DNA from: Pammene aurita
Lineage: Eukaryota; Arthropoda; Insecta; Lepidoptera; Tortricidae
NCBI GenBank assembly: GCA_947086415.1
Contig: OX352304.1
Span: 23,204,123-23,268,122, forward strand
DNA length: 64,000 bases
Direction: 5' to 3'
Part shown: positions 23,064-34,280 of the stretch, piece by piece
Layout of the letters: the number at the start of each line of letters is the position of its first letter
How positions within the stretch are numbered: the stretch's first letter is position 1
Translations under genes and position numbers: made by a program
The notes under the pieces: model-generated
Seen by the model: the letters and a program-made list of their open reading frames with translations, nothing else
Database searches by the model: none
What the model was told of the DNA's origin: nothing

Positions 23064-23710
23064 CATTGTATGCAACTGTACGTAATTAGGCCTTAGGACC
23101 CTTATTAAGTTATTACGTAACAGTTACATAAACTACTATTATATTAACCATCTCTGAGCGGAAATACGCTTGATTAATTTTTTTGGTGCAACGACTAAAT
23201 AACCTAATTCAGGTGATTTCAGACTAGTTTTACGCTTGAAGCGGTAAACGTCACAAAAATGTATCATGGGCGCTGTTCACACATGAACATGACCCTTTGT
23301 TTGGAAGTGAGTGTGGTCACACAATAATATAATAGTATTACATACGGTTATCTTCCATATTAAATCAGTGTTTGACAGAAATTTGACAGTTGAACGGTGA
23401 CACATGACGTCTCTATACAATTTTGCCTTTCAACGTTCTAGGGTTAACAAGTACGCGATTACTTTGATTGCTGGACCTGCCCCAATCTGCCTAAATCTAC
23501 CTAATCCATCAGTAATTTTAATACAAAACTAGATAAATGTCAGCTTTATTAGCTAATTTAACTGTTATATTACAAAACTATAATAAACGACTTAAATATT
23601 TTATCTTATCTGTGGTCATGCCAAGGGAATTTTGACAACCTCGAAAACATATCCGATACGTGCCAAGGCCGTGGCTGTCACTTCGTGGAGTTGGATACAC
23701 TTGGTATTGT

Positions 23711-23828
23711 CACGGACTGTAATTGTTGAGCCATTTACTTTACATTGGATATTTCATAAAGTACCTAAGTAGGTAATAAACAAAAGATAGTAGCTTGAAC
23801 CTTAAATTACTCAACAATTAAAGTCCCT
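23711..23828. mobile_element. Short MITE with CACGGACT ends, copy 2
   Basis: CACGGACTGTAATTGTTGAG at the left and CTCAACAATTAAAGTCCCTG at the right are inverted. The core ATAAACAAAAGATAGTAGC aligns with copies at 11953-12067 and 41951-42066. Confidence 0.75.
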
Positions 23829-23879
23829 GACTATCAATATTAATCTAATTAACTCAATATTAGCCTTTGTACTATTTTT

Positions 23880-23947
23880 TCATTACAATGTTGTTTTTTA
23901 CACGTTTATTTTGTTTGTACAATAAAGAGTTTAAACATACATACATA
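23880..23947 (+). repeat. LINE 3' tail relic
   Basis: TTGTACAATAAAGAGTTTAA followed by ACATACATACATA has the form of a LINE polyadenylation signal and tandem tail. Confidence 0.45.
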
Positions 23948-23949
23948 AT

Positions 23950-25800
23950 CTACTGTTGACTTAAGGGTATTTAACTCTGAAAAACGGGTTTAGTGAAATG
24001 TAATATCTACCGGGGTAGGTAATCCAATACGTATTTTTTTTCTAATCACGCTGATCTCTAAAATACTAAATTTAGATTGTACATACAAAAAAAACGTATC
24101 AAAATAGACAAGACAATAAAAAACGTAAATATCAATGAGTCATTGATAAAAAACGAAATAAACATAATCAACCGTCGATCACGGCGAAAGGCGATCGTCG
24201 AACTATGGTCCTTGATAATGATCATGAACGCGAGCGAGGCTGCGCGGGCGCAAGTAAATTAGCGGTTTACGATGCTGTGCAGTCATTGTTTGTAAAGTGA
24301 GACGATTAGTTACGTAGCCATCTTGTTAACTAGATATTGATTATGTTTGTGGAGTAAATAGGTAATGTACTAGTACTTTGTGTCAGATCAAATATCACAG
24401 AAAGTTGAAAGTTGGGAAAAAACTGTTACATCGTCTTTATAACAGTCTGAAAAAATACTAGCCTAGAATTTAGAAAGCTACAATTAATATATGTATGGAT
24501 TCGATAAAAAGTTTTAAACCTGTTAACGCTAATTTACTTCCTTAATAATTTTTTACTTAACTGAATTATGCATAAAATTGAAAAGTTTACGTCGCATATA
24601 GGACATAAGGGAGGGTATATTTATAAAAAAACGTGACGAAGATGAAGGTTTCAAAAAAAAGATTAATTAAAGGAAGTCATGAGTGAACTAGATCTGAAGT
24701 CTATCTCTTAGTTCGTCACGATTCGGCCTTGCTCTACTGTGCGTGTAATTTCATAAAGTTACATGATCATATGCTTTTAACAGAGATGACTTGAATATTC
24801 CAAACATTTAAAATTAAAAAAAAAATTGCCATGTAAATAATTTGAGGGTAGAAAACATAAAGATAGGACATGAAAGCAAATACCTAACCATCTAAAATTT
24901 AGAACACCATTTAAGTGTGTCGTTGTGCCATTCGGTAAAATTTACTTTTCCACTGTATTTTGTTTATATTCAGCTAATAAAGACTACTTCGCTACTTGAA
25001 AAACAATATTCGAACGTCATCAGACATGGGCATTTCCATAATAATCAATACTAATGAGCCTGTCAAAGAAATGAAATGAGTCGTGCAGTTTAACAGCCAC
25101 TGTATTGAAGTGTGAAGTGTAACGTAACCGTCAGTCATACATATTGACTTGAAAAACATTCAATGGGTTTAAAATGTATTATTTTGTCTGAATACGAAAT
25201 ACATATACGTTATATATACATATTTTTTGTTATAGTATTCTCTCTTCGTGTGTAACTTATTATCTGGAACAACTTTATTAGACAAAGCATGCAAATCAGA
25301 CTCGTAAGTAGGTACATAAACTTCTAAAATGACATAAACATTTTGGCTCCGTGATCTACATATATGACAAAATTTACTATACGTAAGTTATACGACGTGT
25401 AAGTACAATGCATACATCAATGTTAATTGTTTCTATTGCATACAGCTAAAACTAGCATTTCCTACTAAGTAGGTAGGTTTGTTGCTTCTTGCATGTGTAT
25501 GTTTGTACGTGACAATAAATCATTAATCTATTCTATTCCATTTTACATTTATTTTCGTTAGGTACCTATGCGCCGAAGTTGCTAAAAGCAAGTTGCTTAA
25601 AAAACCCTTAGTTGTCGATTATTAGCGGCAACAAACCTGCCACAAATAATCGACAAATAACGTAATATTAATTATCTCATGAAATATAAAATCATGTCTC
25701 AGGTTTATATCTAATAAATATCTGGTCGTTGATGCAATGTGATCAGGTTGGTATGACAGATGTGGGTGTGATTTGATTACAAGTCTAGTGTCGCAGTTAT
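23950..25800. other. Spacer without supported gene
   Basis: AT-rich intron-1 DNA. A GC-richer patch at about 24180-24250 has a 61-codon frame of no recognised family. No exon with matching splice phase was found. Confidence 0.5.
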
Positions 25801-25974
25801 TTGCGGAATAAAGGATGGTGCACGTTGTCGTCTTACACGACACTTCCGACACTTCATTTTGTATAGAAAACATCATGTAACCTTCGAGGATCACGTGACG
25901 CTTCCCGAGGATAAAGTGTCGGAAGTGCCGTAGGACGCGAAACGTAACAGCATGTGTAGTGTGTGCTACGCCTT

Positions 25975-26135
25975 ACCTACACATGCTTAGCCACATAGTA
26001 TATAAGGTAATGTAAGAGTTATTTAACACACAATATATACGACATTGAACCTAAATAGTTGTTTCACTACGCCACACATTACATGGCGACCCTGCCAGTG
26101 CGGCCGTGCACCCTTAAAAGGAAGTTAGCGAAAAG
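25975..26135 (+). repeat. Possible LTR end with primer-binding site
   Basis: A TATA-like GTATATAAGG is followed by GTTTCACTACGCCACACATT and then TGGCGACCCTGCCAG. The last resembles the primer-binding site just downstream of the left LTR in insect Ty3/gypsy-type retrotransposons (TGGCGACC...). No gag or pol follows and the LTR start is not defined. It is a relic at best. Confidence 0.4.
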
Positions 26136-26298
26136 GAAGCGAGAGAGATGGGTGGTCAAAGTTAGTTCGTACGATAATTATAATTATATTTGATTTTTAT
26201 ATCTTTACAAATAAAATAAAGTTCGTAGTTAAGTACAATACGCCACATAATCCCAAGAATGATGCTTATATAATAGTATATATTGAATAACCTGGACA

Positions 26299-26363
26299 TT
26301 AAACATTATAGGACAATCTTACACAAATCAAATCAACATAGTCCCACAGTAAGCTCAATAAAA
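26299..26363 (-). repeat. 3' fragment of tRNA-derived SINE
   Basis: The minus strand reads GAGCTTACTGTGGGACTATG and TTTGTGTAAGATTGTCC, the 3' body of the SINE found complete at 48024-48272. Confidence 0.6.
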
Positions 26364-26810
26364 ATAATAAAAATCATCATGCATTTAATTGCAAAAAAAA
26401 TACCAAATACGTTCCCACAAAAAGCAGTAGGACCATGCAATAAATATAAACTGCAAAAAAAAGTAGGGGTCCCCTATGTAGGCTTAAAAAATCAATGCAT
26501 TATTAGATGTTTACTTAACTATTTAACTGTTTATTTTATTCAGAAGTTTTTAGGTTTATTTTTAATTTTTTTTACGATAAGATAGAGGAACTTTATGGTG
26601 ACATTTTGATCGCCGTCTAAGTTACACCTTATCACGTTTCAGGAACTAGCTACATAAAATTATGTATCAAAATTCCAACTATTTGCGTCACGATTCGCAA
26701 CCGGAACACTATTGTAGAATGCTGCGCTTAAGCTTATCATACCTATTAGCAATATCATTTATATTTAAAAACTCATTCAATTTCTAACCTTATGTTATTG
26801 GTAATAACAA

Positions 26811-26909
26811 TGTGGAGTAATAAACTGCAAGTACTACATAAAAAAAAAATTACGTGTATACCACACGTAATTTTTTTTTTATGTAGTACTTGCAGTTTAT
26901 TACTCCACA
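26811..26909. repeat. Perfect 47-bp-arm palindrome
   Basis: The arms 26811-26857 and 26863-26909 are exactly complementary over 47 bp with a 5-nt loop (ATACC). They contain A10 and T10 tracts. It is a minimal foldback insertion or hairpin RNA source; there is no coding content. Confidence 0.9.
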
Positions 26910-27062
26910 GTTAATAGTAGTTTTCAAGGACGGTTATGCAACCGAATAATATGTCGAAGATCGTGAACTTGTTGATAGGTAAATATCTCACCGTCACCTA
27001 CTCATACCGGTCTAAGAATAAATTGACATGGTCAGAATTAAATTTAGATCGATTTTTTTTAA

Positions 27063-27235
27063 TTTCTTTAGTTTTCATTAAATTTTCATTAAATTCTCAA
27101 TAAATTTTCATTCAATTTTCATTCAATTTTCATTAAATTTTTATTAAATTTTCATTAAATATTCATTTAATTATTATTTAATTATTATTAATTATTATTA
27201 AATATTATTGAATTATTATTTAATTTTTATTTGTT
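27063..27235. repeat. Low-complexity ATTTTCATTAA-like tandem tract
   Basis: Irregular repeats of TTTTCATTAAA drift into TTATTATTAAT. It is a degenerate AT-rich minisatellite. Confidence 0.7.
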
Positions 27236-27750
27236 TTTCTGTTTTATTTGAAATATTTTTTTAATTTGTCGCATCGTTATCACGTGCCATTGGTACCTAA
27301 GTCGACTGACATTGCAATAGTTGTTAGGAATCTTGTCCATACCGCTGTTCTGCGACATTTCGGCGGTTATATACATCGAAAAGTTTGATATTTCCAAAAA
27401 TTGTCCGCATAGTTTCCCCATGAAGAATAAAGAGATGTTGTGTTACGAATAAAACACCTTTTTTGTAAGAAAACAATGCTTACTGCAGTTTCGTATTTCT
27501 TTGTATTTGTTGATTTTTAAATATAGGTAATTAATAAAAATCGCTGGTAGGTTGTATAATTCGTTGAATCGATAAATCTAAAATTAGAAAACTCGTTCGT
27601 TAAAAAACCAATGCGGTACCTAATTCAGTTATTTTAAGACTTGAAATTGACGTCACTGAACCAGCTATTTTATCCGCTAGTCACGACAGAGTAGAGTCGT
27701 TCAAAAGCTCGAGAACTTATCGTTTTAGCGGTTCAAATAAGTATTCCGTT

Positions 27751-27791
27751 TATATACTTACTAAGAAGCTGGCCTTCTTAGTAAGTATATA
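27751..27791. repeat. Perfect 18-bp hairpin
   Basis: TATATACTTACTAAGAAG, loop CTGGC, then the exact complement. It borders the GC-rich island to its right. Confidence 0.9.
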
Positions 27792-28010
27792 GCAAACCGG
27801 CGGAGCGGAGATCATCGAGGAGTATTTCCTTCGCGCAGCGGACACTAACGAAAAAGGTATATAGAAAAATCCCCCATGATGCCGCAAACTCTCGGAAGGA
27901 CGACGTCAGCGCATCGCGGGGGATGCCGCGGCATACCGGCGCCTATTTACCGCCAGCCGTCACGGCATCCTATAGCGTGCTCCTCCGTTATGCTCCGCGG
28001 TCGGTCTCAA
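27792..28010. other. GC-rich island, unexplained
   Basis: About 220 bases of much higher GC than the surrounding intron, with CCGGCGGAGCGGAG at its left; CTCCGCTCCGCTCCGCC recurs at about 28080. The plus strand can be read for about 47 codons from an ATG at 27876 to TAA. No known family is recognised and splice sites are unconvincing. It could be a relic repeat or a regulatory island in intron 1. Confidence 0.35.
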
Positions 28011-28274
28011 GAGCATTAAAATTTATACCCTATTGTGATTGAAATAGCAAAAAAAACAAACATTGATAAATTTAATGTTATCTCCGCTCCGCTCCGCCAG
28101 TTTCTGCAGGCCTTTAAGGTTCTAAGAACTCTCATCTTTCTCGTAGCATTTATATCCTGCTGCTTATGCGGGCATATGATGGTATCTGTTATACATGTGA
28201 TAAAGTAAACATAAATCTTTAACACCGCGATACTTGTACTTGACTACCTGACAGTGTGACACTGCCCGTCTCTA

Positions 28275-28450
28275 TTCATCTCAAACTCAAACTCAAACAT
28301 TTATTCAGTAAGTTTATTCATAATTTATCCATCACTTAAAACTTTCGTCTATTATTTATTATTTAAACTCTATTGCACAAAATACAATATAAATTATGTA
28401 TAGGGTACAAATGGTGGACTTAATGCCTAGTGGCATCCACCTCTCTCTAT
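28275..28450 (-). repeat. LINE 3' end relic
   Basis: The sequence CTCAAACTCAAACATTTATT on the plus strand is the reverse complement of an AATAAATGTTTGAGTTTGAG tail common at lepidopteran LINE 3' ends. CTAGTGGCATCCACC further in fits the same relic. Confidence 0.5.
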
Positions 28451-28457
28451 AATACTA

Positions 28458-28822
28458 TACAGATTTTAACAGTGTTTCCTGATAATATTTAGATACTAAA
28501 ATGTCCTATAAACTTTTCTGGAATACGCCTAGTTTCAGAGTTAATACCAATTTTAAAAAAATACACTTTTTATTATAATTCATCACAAAACGCCTTTCTA
28601 ATGGCGTTGTTGCCACTATTGGACATAGTTAACACGTCCTTATTGACAGATATCAAAGTGACAAGGAAAACTTTGCAGAATTTTTTACAAAAAAATGTAC
28701 CCATTTGTTTTAGGCGATAATTTTATTAATAACATCTGCTTTTCATGTGCAATAAACATTCAAAAAATGAAAAAAAAAACAAAAAAATTTTTTTTTTGTA
28801 AAATTGACGGCCCACGGTGTAT
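28458..28822 (-). mobile_element. MITE with ATACACCGTGGGC end, copy 2 (truncated)
   Basis: It is the inverted partner of 9828-10299, ending GCCCACGGTGTAT on the right. It matches through CTTTTCTGGAATACGCCTAG and ATTGACAGATATCAAAGTGA. The TIR at its left end is missing, as is a segment next to the surviving end. Confidence 0.7.
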
Positions 28823-29169
28823 AGACAGCTACAGTCTTAGAACTTTTTGAGGCTCCAAGTCTGAAGCGCCATCTGAACGAGACCAACCAAAGCTGCCGTA
28901 TAATCTAGGGCAGAGTAGGTACTCTCTATAGTATCTAGTAATTTATAGCGTTACTATTATTACGGTATTACTACGGAAACTTTGGTGGTAAATATGAGTT
29001 ACGTGTCATTGATTGTGAATGCTTTAAAAGCGAAACTATGAAAAACGGAACTGCGCAAAACTACGACGTTGTCGATATTTTTACAGTATCGGTCTTTGTA
29101 ATAAATATAATTTTTAACGTAAATTTGGTATTCACGAACGTAATAACAATATTTTACAGCTGTTTTATA

Positions 29170-29312
29170 GGGCCTCGGTCTACAGTGGCGCCAACTTGTG
29201 AGTAAAAAACGGTAGCCCTCATTCTATGGTCAAAACAGACGTGAATCGGACATTGTCAAAATTCCTCCTTCGCGCGTGAGTCTGACTCGCACTTGGCCGG
29301 TTTATTAAAAAA
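29170..29312 (-). repeat. GGTTCCG-family repeat, 5' fragment
   Basis: It ends on the plus strand with GAGTCTGACTCGCACTTGGC followed by CGGTTTATT, the inverted family 5' end. The rest is diverged. Confidence 0.55.
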
Positions 29313-30147
29313 CAGTAGTCATTTCTGTCATTAGATCCAATTTGATTGGTTTCCAGTAGCCAAAAAGCGTTAAATTGAACGATGAATCATCCAATTCGAC
29401 AACAAGCCAAGTAACTACGTTGTTTAGTTCTTTAGCTGGGAACCGTACTAATTATCACTTTACAACGAATGGTTCCGCATAGTTCTAACCCAAGTCCTAT
29501 TTACCTACAGTTTACAGTGTTTATTTGTATTTGTGTAGTGTTTATTTTCCTTCCATGACCTGACCCATGGAACCCTCCCCGCGACGGTATATACGACCCG
29601 TTTGCGCGGAGGTTTTTTTTTCTAATTTCAAGTCTTCTACTGAGGGTGTTTTATTCGGCCATACTTTGCGAGGTATCTATAAGTGCGAGTATTTGCGTAG
29701 CAATTATAGGACCAACCCTTTAATCGTGAAAAAAAATTTTTTTTAACTAACTTAATTAAAAGATGGAGGCTATGTTTATGTTATGTGGGTCTCCAGTCTT
29801 AATGAAATCTATTCTGATCAAGGTGAATCAATTATTATGATTACATTATTATATTATCAAATATCAACTACTAATTGGGTCATGATTATCAAATAGTATT
29901 TGGTCCATGGACTTATGTTTAAACGTATGTCAAAAATTAAATGCCGTTGATCCCGTTAATAAATGTTTTGCCCTGTCCGTAATTTTGTTATTTTGTATAA
30001 AATGCCAAATGTTGAACAGAAATTAGTTAAGTTTTTTTTAGGATTAGCAGGTAATATTTTTGACTATTGATTTTTAATTCATAATGATATCTCGAAAATT
30101 TTAAAATAACTCGGTGCAATGCCATAAAAAAACGAACAAACCTATGG

Positions 30148-30275
30148 TAAGCTTAGGTTGTCTGGAAGAAATCGCTTTTTAGCGATAAGACGGCCTGGTG
30201 TTACCTATATTTTAAGTTTATTGTAAAAAAAATATTTTTATTATTCTTGTACTTTGGTACAATAAAGAATATGTA
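30148..30275 (+). repeat. LINE 3' end relic
   Basis: GAAATCGCTTTTTAGCGATA with AGACGGCCTGGTGTTACC and, further on, TACAATAAAGAATATG is the familiar 3' terminus of a lepidopteran LINE. Only the non-coding tail is present. Confidence 0.55.
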
Positions 30276-30304
30276 CTTACTTAATTACTGATTAAAGAGG
30301 AACA

Positions 30305-30526
30305 GGGGGCCGATTTTCGAAATTCGAGCGCTAAAATTCAAAGAAATTAAGCTTGAATATAATCGCACACAAAAGTTTGTCGTCATTATTATCGCATGAA
30401 AGTTCCTAGCATAAATAGACATGATTTTAAATTCATATCGCTGTTATTTTTAAAACACAATTTCTTCATTTTATTCAGACTTTTAAATGTCGGATTCGAG
30501 CGCTCTAATCTCAAAAATCGCCCCCC
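30305..30526 (-). mobile_element. MITE with GGGGGGCGATTTTTGAGA ends, copy 2
   Basis: GGGGGCCGATTTTCGAAATT at the left and TCTCAAAAATCGCCCCCC at the right are inverted. It aligns in opposite orientation with 17209-17433. Confidence 0.75.
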
Positions 30527-30692
30527 AGTACCTACACTACCTACGGAGTATACAGACTTACGGAGTCGGTATGGAACGGGTTACATTTCAGTTGGATTGA
30601 GATACTGTGCATTGTTATGTCAATTGCACTAACTAGGCCAAGTAGTTAATAACCCGCAAAGAACATGCAATTCATTAGATAATAGCTATAAT

Positions 30693-30819
30693 GTGATGTT
30701 TTCAAATCTAAGGTATATCATTGTCGGTTATCAATAAGGCGTTACGCCCATAAAAACTCATTTAGAAATAAACTCTATTAACAACCGACAATGCTGTACC
30801 TTTGTCTTGAAAACGTCAC
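30693..30819. mobile_element. 127-bp hairpin MITE
   Basis: The arms GTGATGTTTTCAA...ATTGTCGGTT and AACCGACAAT...TTGAAAACGTCAC pair over about 38 bp with a few mismatches. The element is non-coding. Confidence 0.65.
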
Positions 30820-31982
30820 AAATGTATCTGAAGGCCTGAATGTTATCACAATCAATTTAATCGTAAAGATAACAGTTATTGGATTAAGTTGGTTTTGCTT
30901 TTTAGTTAGAATAATAAAACCTATAAACCTAGTTTAATAATGATAATCTGCAGATAAGTGAAACCACAGTACACCATCTCGATCTTTCTTCCCATTAAGT
31001 ACAAAAATCGAGTATAAAAATGAAACTGATTTTTTTTTAAAGATTTTGGCTCCATAGCTATCAAGATCTATATGCAACTTAACGTTTCATTGATGCTTTA
31101 AATCTTGCATTTAGTGACATAAAATTCAATCAGACCCTTAATTTAAATGTAACATGCTTGAGTTACATGGCGTATAAGTCTTTACCCATATGGATTTATA
31201 AACGTCTTACTAAACCTCATTTAACTCATAGGTAAATAATCGTTTGTATTTATCTGTCACTTTGATAGTTGCGTTTATTATAAACAGACAAAACATAATT
31301 TAACTAAATGAGGATGGTAACAAGTTAATAAACAAGGGGGTTAATTATTAATCTTCGGATGTATGTATAAACCAACTCAATCAAATCTAATCGGAAAGTT
31401 AAATTAAAAAATAAACAGGCCATTAGAAAAACTATTAGGATAGGTCGAAAAAAGTTGTTATTATTAAATTTATAATTAAGACACACTATATATTTTGTAA
31501 TATGTAGAAACACTTAATATATATCGTAATAAATGTCGTGGGTCCCAAACACGATAGGCGGTTGCTGTATGTCAATTATGAGTCGGAAATTTCCTTAAAT
31601 ATGCTTACAATGGACCAAATAGACGAAAATGAAGTGGATTGATAAATAATACATCAGCATAATTATTGCACTTGATCATAAATGGTCAAGCCCTTAATAA
31701 GATAACTACATCGCGGTCTTTTTTACGATTTTAACTAAGGAAAACCGGGTGGATTCGTACAATGGGAGCATTCTTACAGTGGTCATATCTCGCCTATTCT
31801 CGACTACCCAACATTGACTGAAGCATTCATATTTTCTATACAAGATTGCTGTTCATAATGATTAAACTATTCACTGTGCGGTAGCAGATTTGGCCAGAAA
31901 AGCCCACCGGAGACTGTCATAAAGTTACTAAACTCCATCCTCATCCTTCATACAGGGTGTAATCGTGAAGTGTAAATTCCGC

Positions 31983-32134
31983 AAATATAACAGATATCAG
32001 AAAACTTTACACTTATTATTTTTTTATTATTATAACTCTTAAAAAAAATTTAAAAATTTATAGATTTGATTTTACTCATTGGGTATAACATACTTTCGAT
32101 ATTAGTTTAAAGTTTTCTGATATCTGTTATATTT
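31983..32134. repeat. Inverted repeat with 27-bp perfect arms
   Basis: The arms 31983-32009 and 32108-32134 are exact complements (start AAATATAACAGATATCAG) separated by a 98-nt AT-rich loop. It is probably a small MITE. Confidence 0.75.
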
Positions 32135-32630
32135 ACTGAATACCAGGCCACACTTCTGGTTTAAGAGCTTTATTCTCAATAAGAATTTACAAAAACTCGC
32201 TTACTTGAGAACAATAAATATACTACTATATACAACTTAGAACTAACATGCAGATTATGCAAATTCACACTTAACGATAACACTCTGTATATAAGTACAT
32301 AGAAAAGGACGTGACCTAAAGATTTAATACTTCCGTGTTTTTGCTATCAGTAATTATTGGTTGTCCGTTAATTGCGTCTATCTCCAATAAGGGCAATAAG
32401 TTTTAATGGAATGAGCATGGAATAATATATGCTTTAGATTGTTATCTAAACAAGAGTTTTGGGATTACCTTAACGGTTATTATTCATTTTTGTTTTTTTT
32501 CTGATCGGTATGGGATGTACCGTTCTAGACAATTATGAAGAATGTTTGTCGTTTTGTATGGGAAAACTTCTCGCTCGAGAATATTTCACATAGCAAACGG
32601 AGAACGTGCTCGATTTTTTTTAAAAACCGG

Positions 32631-32667
32631 GTCACTCTTAAGACATATTTTGTGTCTTAAGAGTGAC
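32631..32667. repeat. Perfect 15-bp hairpin
   Basis: GTCACTCTTAAGACA, loop TATTTTG, then the exact complement. Confidence 0.9.
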
Positions 32668-32716
32668 TGAAACAAGTCAAATAGCAGCGAAAATAATGAA
32701 TTAATTTTCTAGGTCA

Positions 32717-33070
32717 ATATGGTACCTACATATTTTGGGGGGCCTTGTGGCAGAAAACCCACGAATTCCACGATGTCTCCCAGAAGGCAATACGAGAAGC
32801 GCCGGTGTGGGTTTAGTGGGTGGCTTCCTTCTCTTTCTCTCACTTTCAGAGAGGTATGTATGTATAAGGGTATTTTCACTTACAGTCTGGCAAACCATTT
32901 CTGTCAGCGCTCTCTCTCTCATCTTTAGCGCGAGTGAGATAGAACTCCTGCAACGTTCTATATTGAATTTAAATTCATTTTTAAGGCATATGTCAATTGC
33001 CTCAACCAGATTATCTGTTGCAGTTGATGACAGATCAGACGAAATATATTCGTCTCCTCTTTACACACCG
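32717..33070 (+). repeat. Probable LINE-derived 3' region
   Basis: GGCAGAAAACCCACGAATTC, CCCAGAAGGCAATACGAGAA and GCGCCGGTGTGGGTTTAGTG resemble a recurrent lepidopteran LINE 3' region. Frames of 70-112 codons exist in three registers but none matches a known domain. It ends in a CTCTCTCTCTC-type stretch. Confidence 0.4.
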
Positions 33071-33992
33071 TAAATGTCACCTAATGAAAGGGGCGGAAAT
33101 AACAACTAAAATTAAAAACATAAAATTTGATGATAATTGCTGCGGTTTTCACTGATTCTTAGTGTTGTCATACTTTTGTTCGCTGTACATTGCTACTGCG
33201 TTCGTTGGCTGGCCAGACTATAACGTGTACCATTAACGGCCGGTTAGCAATCGTCACAAAACTGACGGTCGATGTCAAATCCCATACATTTTGTCAGGAA
33301 TGTGACGGTTAGATGTTACTGAAACACGACTTAAGTCGTGTTTTAAAGTACAAGTTAAAATAAAAATGCCCATAAATAGGAGCATAGTCCGGAAACTTTT
33401 TTAGGCTTCAATATTTTTTGAAAAAAAATTCTTAGAAAATAAAATAATGGAGATCTGATTAAGAAACATCAAAAATATAAAACTTGTAATATGCTATATT
33501 ACTAAAAATATTTATTTTTTACAACGAAACCGATTGTTATTAAAATTTTAAGTTAAAGAAAGTGGATAGCGTAAATAGTCACTATAACTATTTAATTAAA
33601 TTTTCATTTGTGATAAAGTTCATAAGAAGATTATATCTCATTTGTTGCTCAGACTCAAATAAAAATATTTTGTAATTAATATTTACTAACGTTTTCTTTT
33701 GCATAATAATTTTAAAATCATGATACTTTATAAGTTTTTTTCACACGTACCTACCAACCAAACAATGGAATTATAACATTACATAAGGTTTTGTTTTGTA
33801 ACCGAAAAAGTTTAATACTTGTAGGTAGACTAACAATTAAAATCGTAGTGCAGTTAAGGATTACCTATTTATTTTTTCTCGTTGTAGTTGGTGTGATATG
33901 GTCTACGGCTAAATGTTTATAGTAATACATATTACGAAAGGTATTTGGGGTGTTATTCAATCAAGTTGATGTACCTATTGTTAGGTACTCAC
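33071..33992. other. Spacer between repeat and exon 1
   Basis: AT-rich start of intron 1 on the gene's strand. ACACGACTTAAGTCGTGT is an 18-bp perfect palindrome near 33327. Nothing else is supported. Confidence 0.5.
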
Positions 33993-34076
33993 CGTATATT
34001 TATCAATCTTAGCATTTTCATGTTCGAAGTGCGTCTTCTTCAAGTTCACAATGCTCCTGGCACTAGTAACAGCCAT
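33993..34076 (-). CDS. AANAT: Arylalkylamine N-acetyltransferase-like, exon 1 (start)
   Basis: The ATG at 34076 lies in AACAAACAAAATGG, a good insect translation context. The 84-nt exon encodes MAVTSARSIVNLKKTHFEHE and eight more residues, ends at 33993 in phase 0 and is followed by the donor GTGAGT. Exon 2 starts in phase 0, so the two join without adjustment into one frame. The N-terminus shows no signal peptide, fitting a cytosolic enzyme. The 20.1-kb intron that follows is long, and an intervening small exon cannot be excluded. The link to exon 2 is inferred from strand, phase and order rather than from homology of these 28 residues. Confidence 0.65.
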
Positions 34077-34280
34077 TTTGTTTGTTTCTATTAAAAAATA
34101 ACAAAATTAAAAACAAAACGCTCTGTCACTTTTCACGCGCAACGGGTGCGTCTCCCGCGAGCCGGTGGGACCGCGCTGAGATTTGAAAATGGAATGGTTG
34201 CGAAACGGAGCGCGCTTCTTTTATATGGTATTGTACTTTGCAGTTTCCTGTGGACCGAACGCGCCCCCGCGCTCCCTTTC
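34077..34280 (-). promoter_or_regulatory. 5'UTR and GC-rich upstream region of the acetyltransferase gene
   Basis: Immediately upstream of the ATG (on the minus strand) is an A-rich leader, then a GC-rich stretch of about 140 bases that includes GCTCGCGGGAGACGCACCCG. This GC rise next to a start exon fits a core promoter. No clear TATA box is placed, so the transcription start is not defined. A 98-codon frame runs over the region on the opposite strand and is likely incidental. Confidence 0.4.

Noticed and set aside
32701..33073. Three overlapping frames of 69-112 codons
   Set aside because: They occupy different registers of LINE-like 3' sequence and show no domain.
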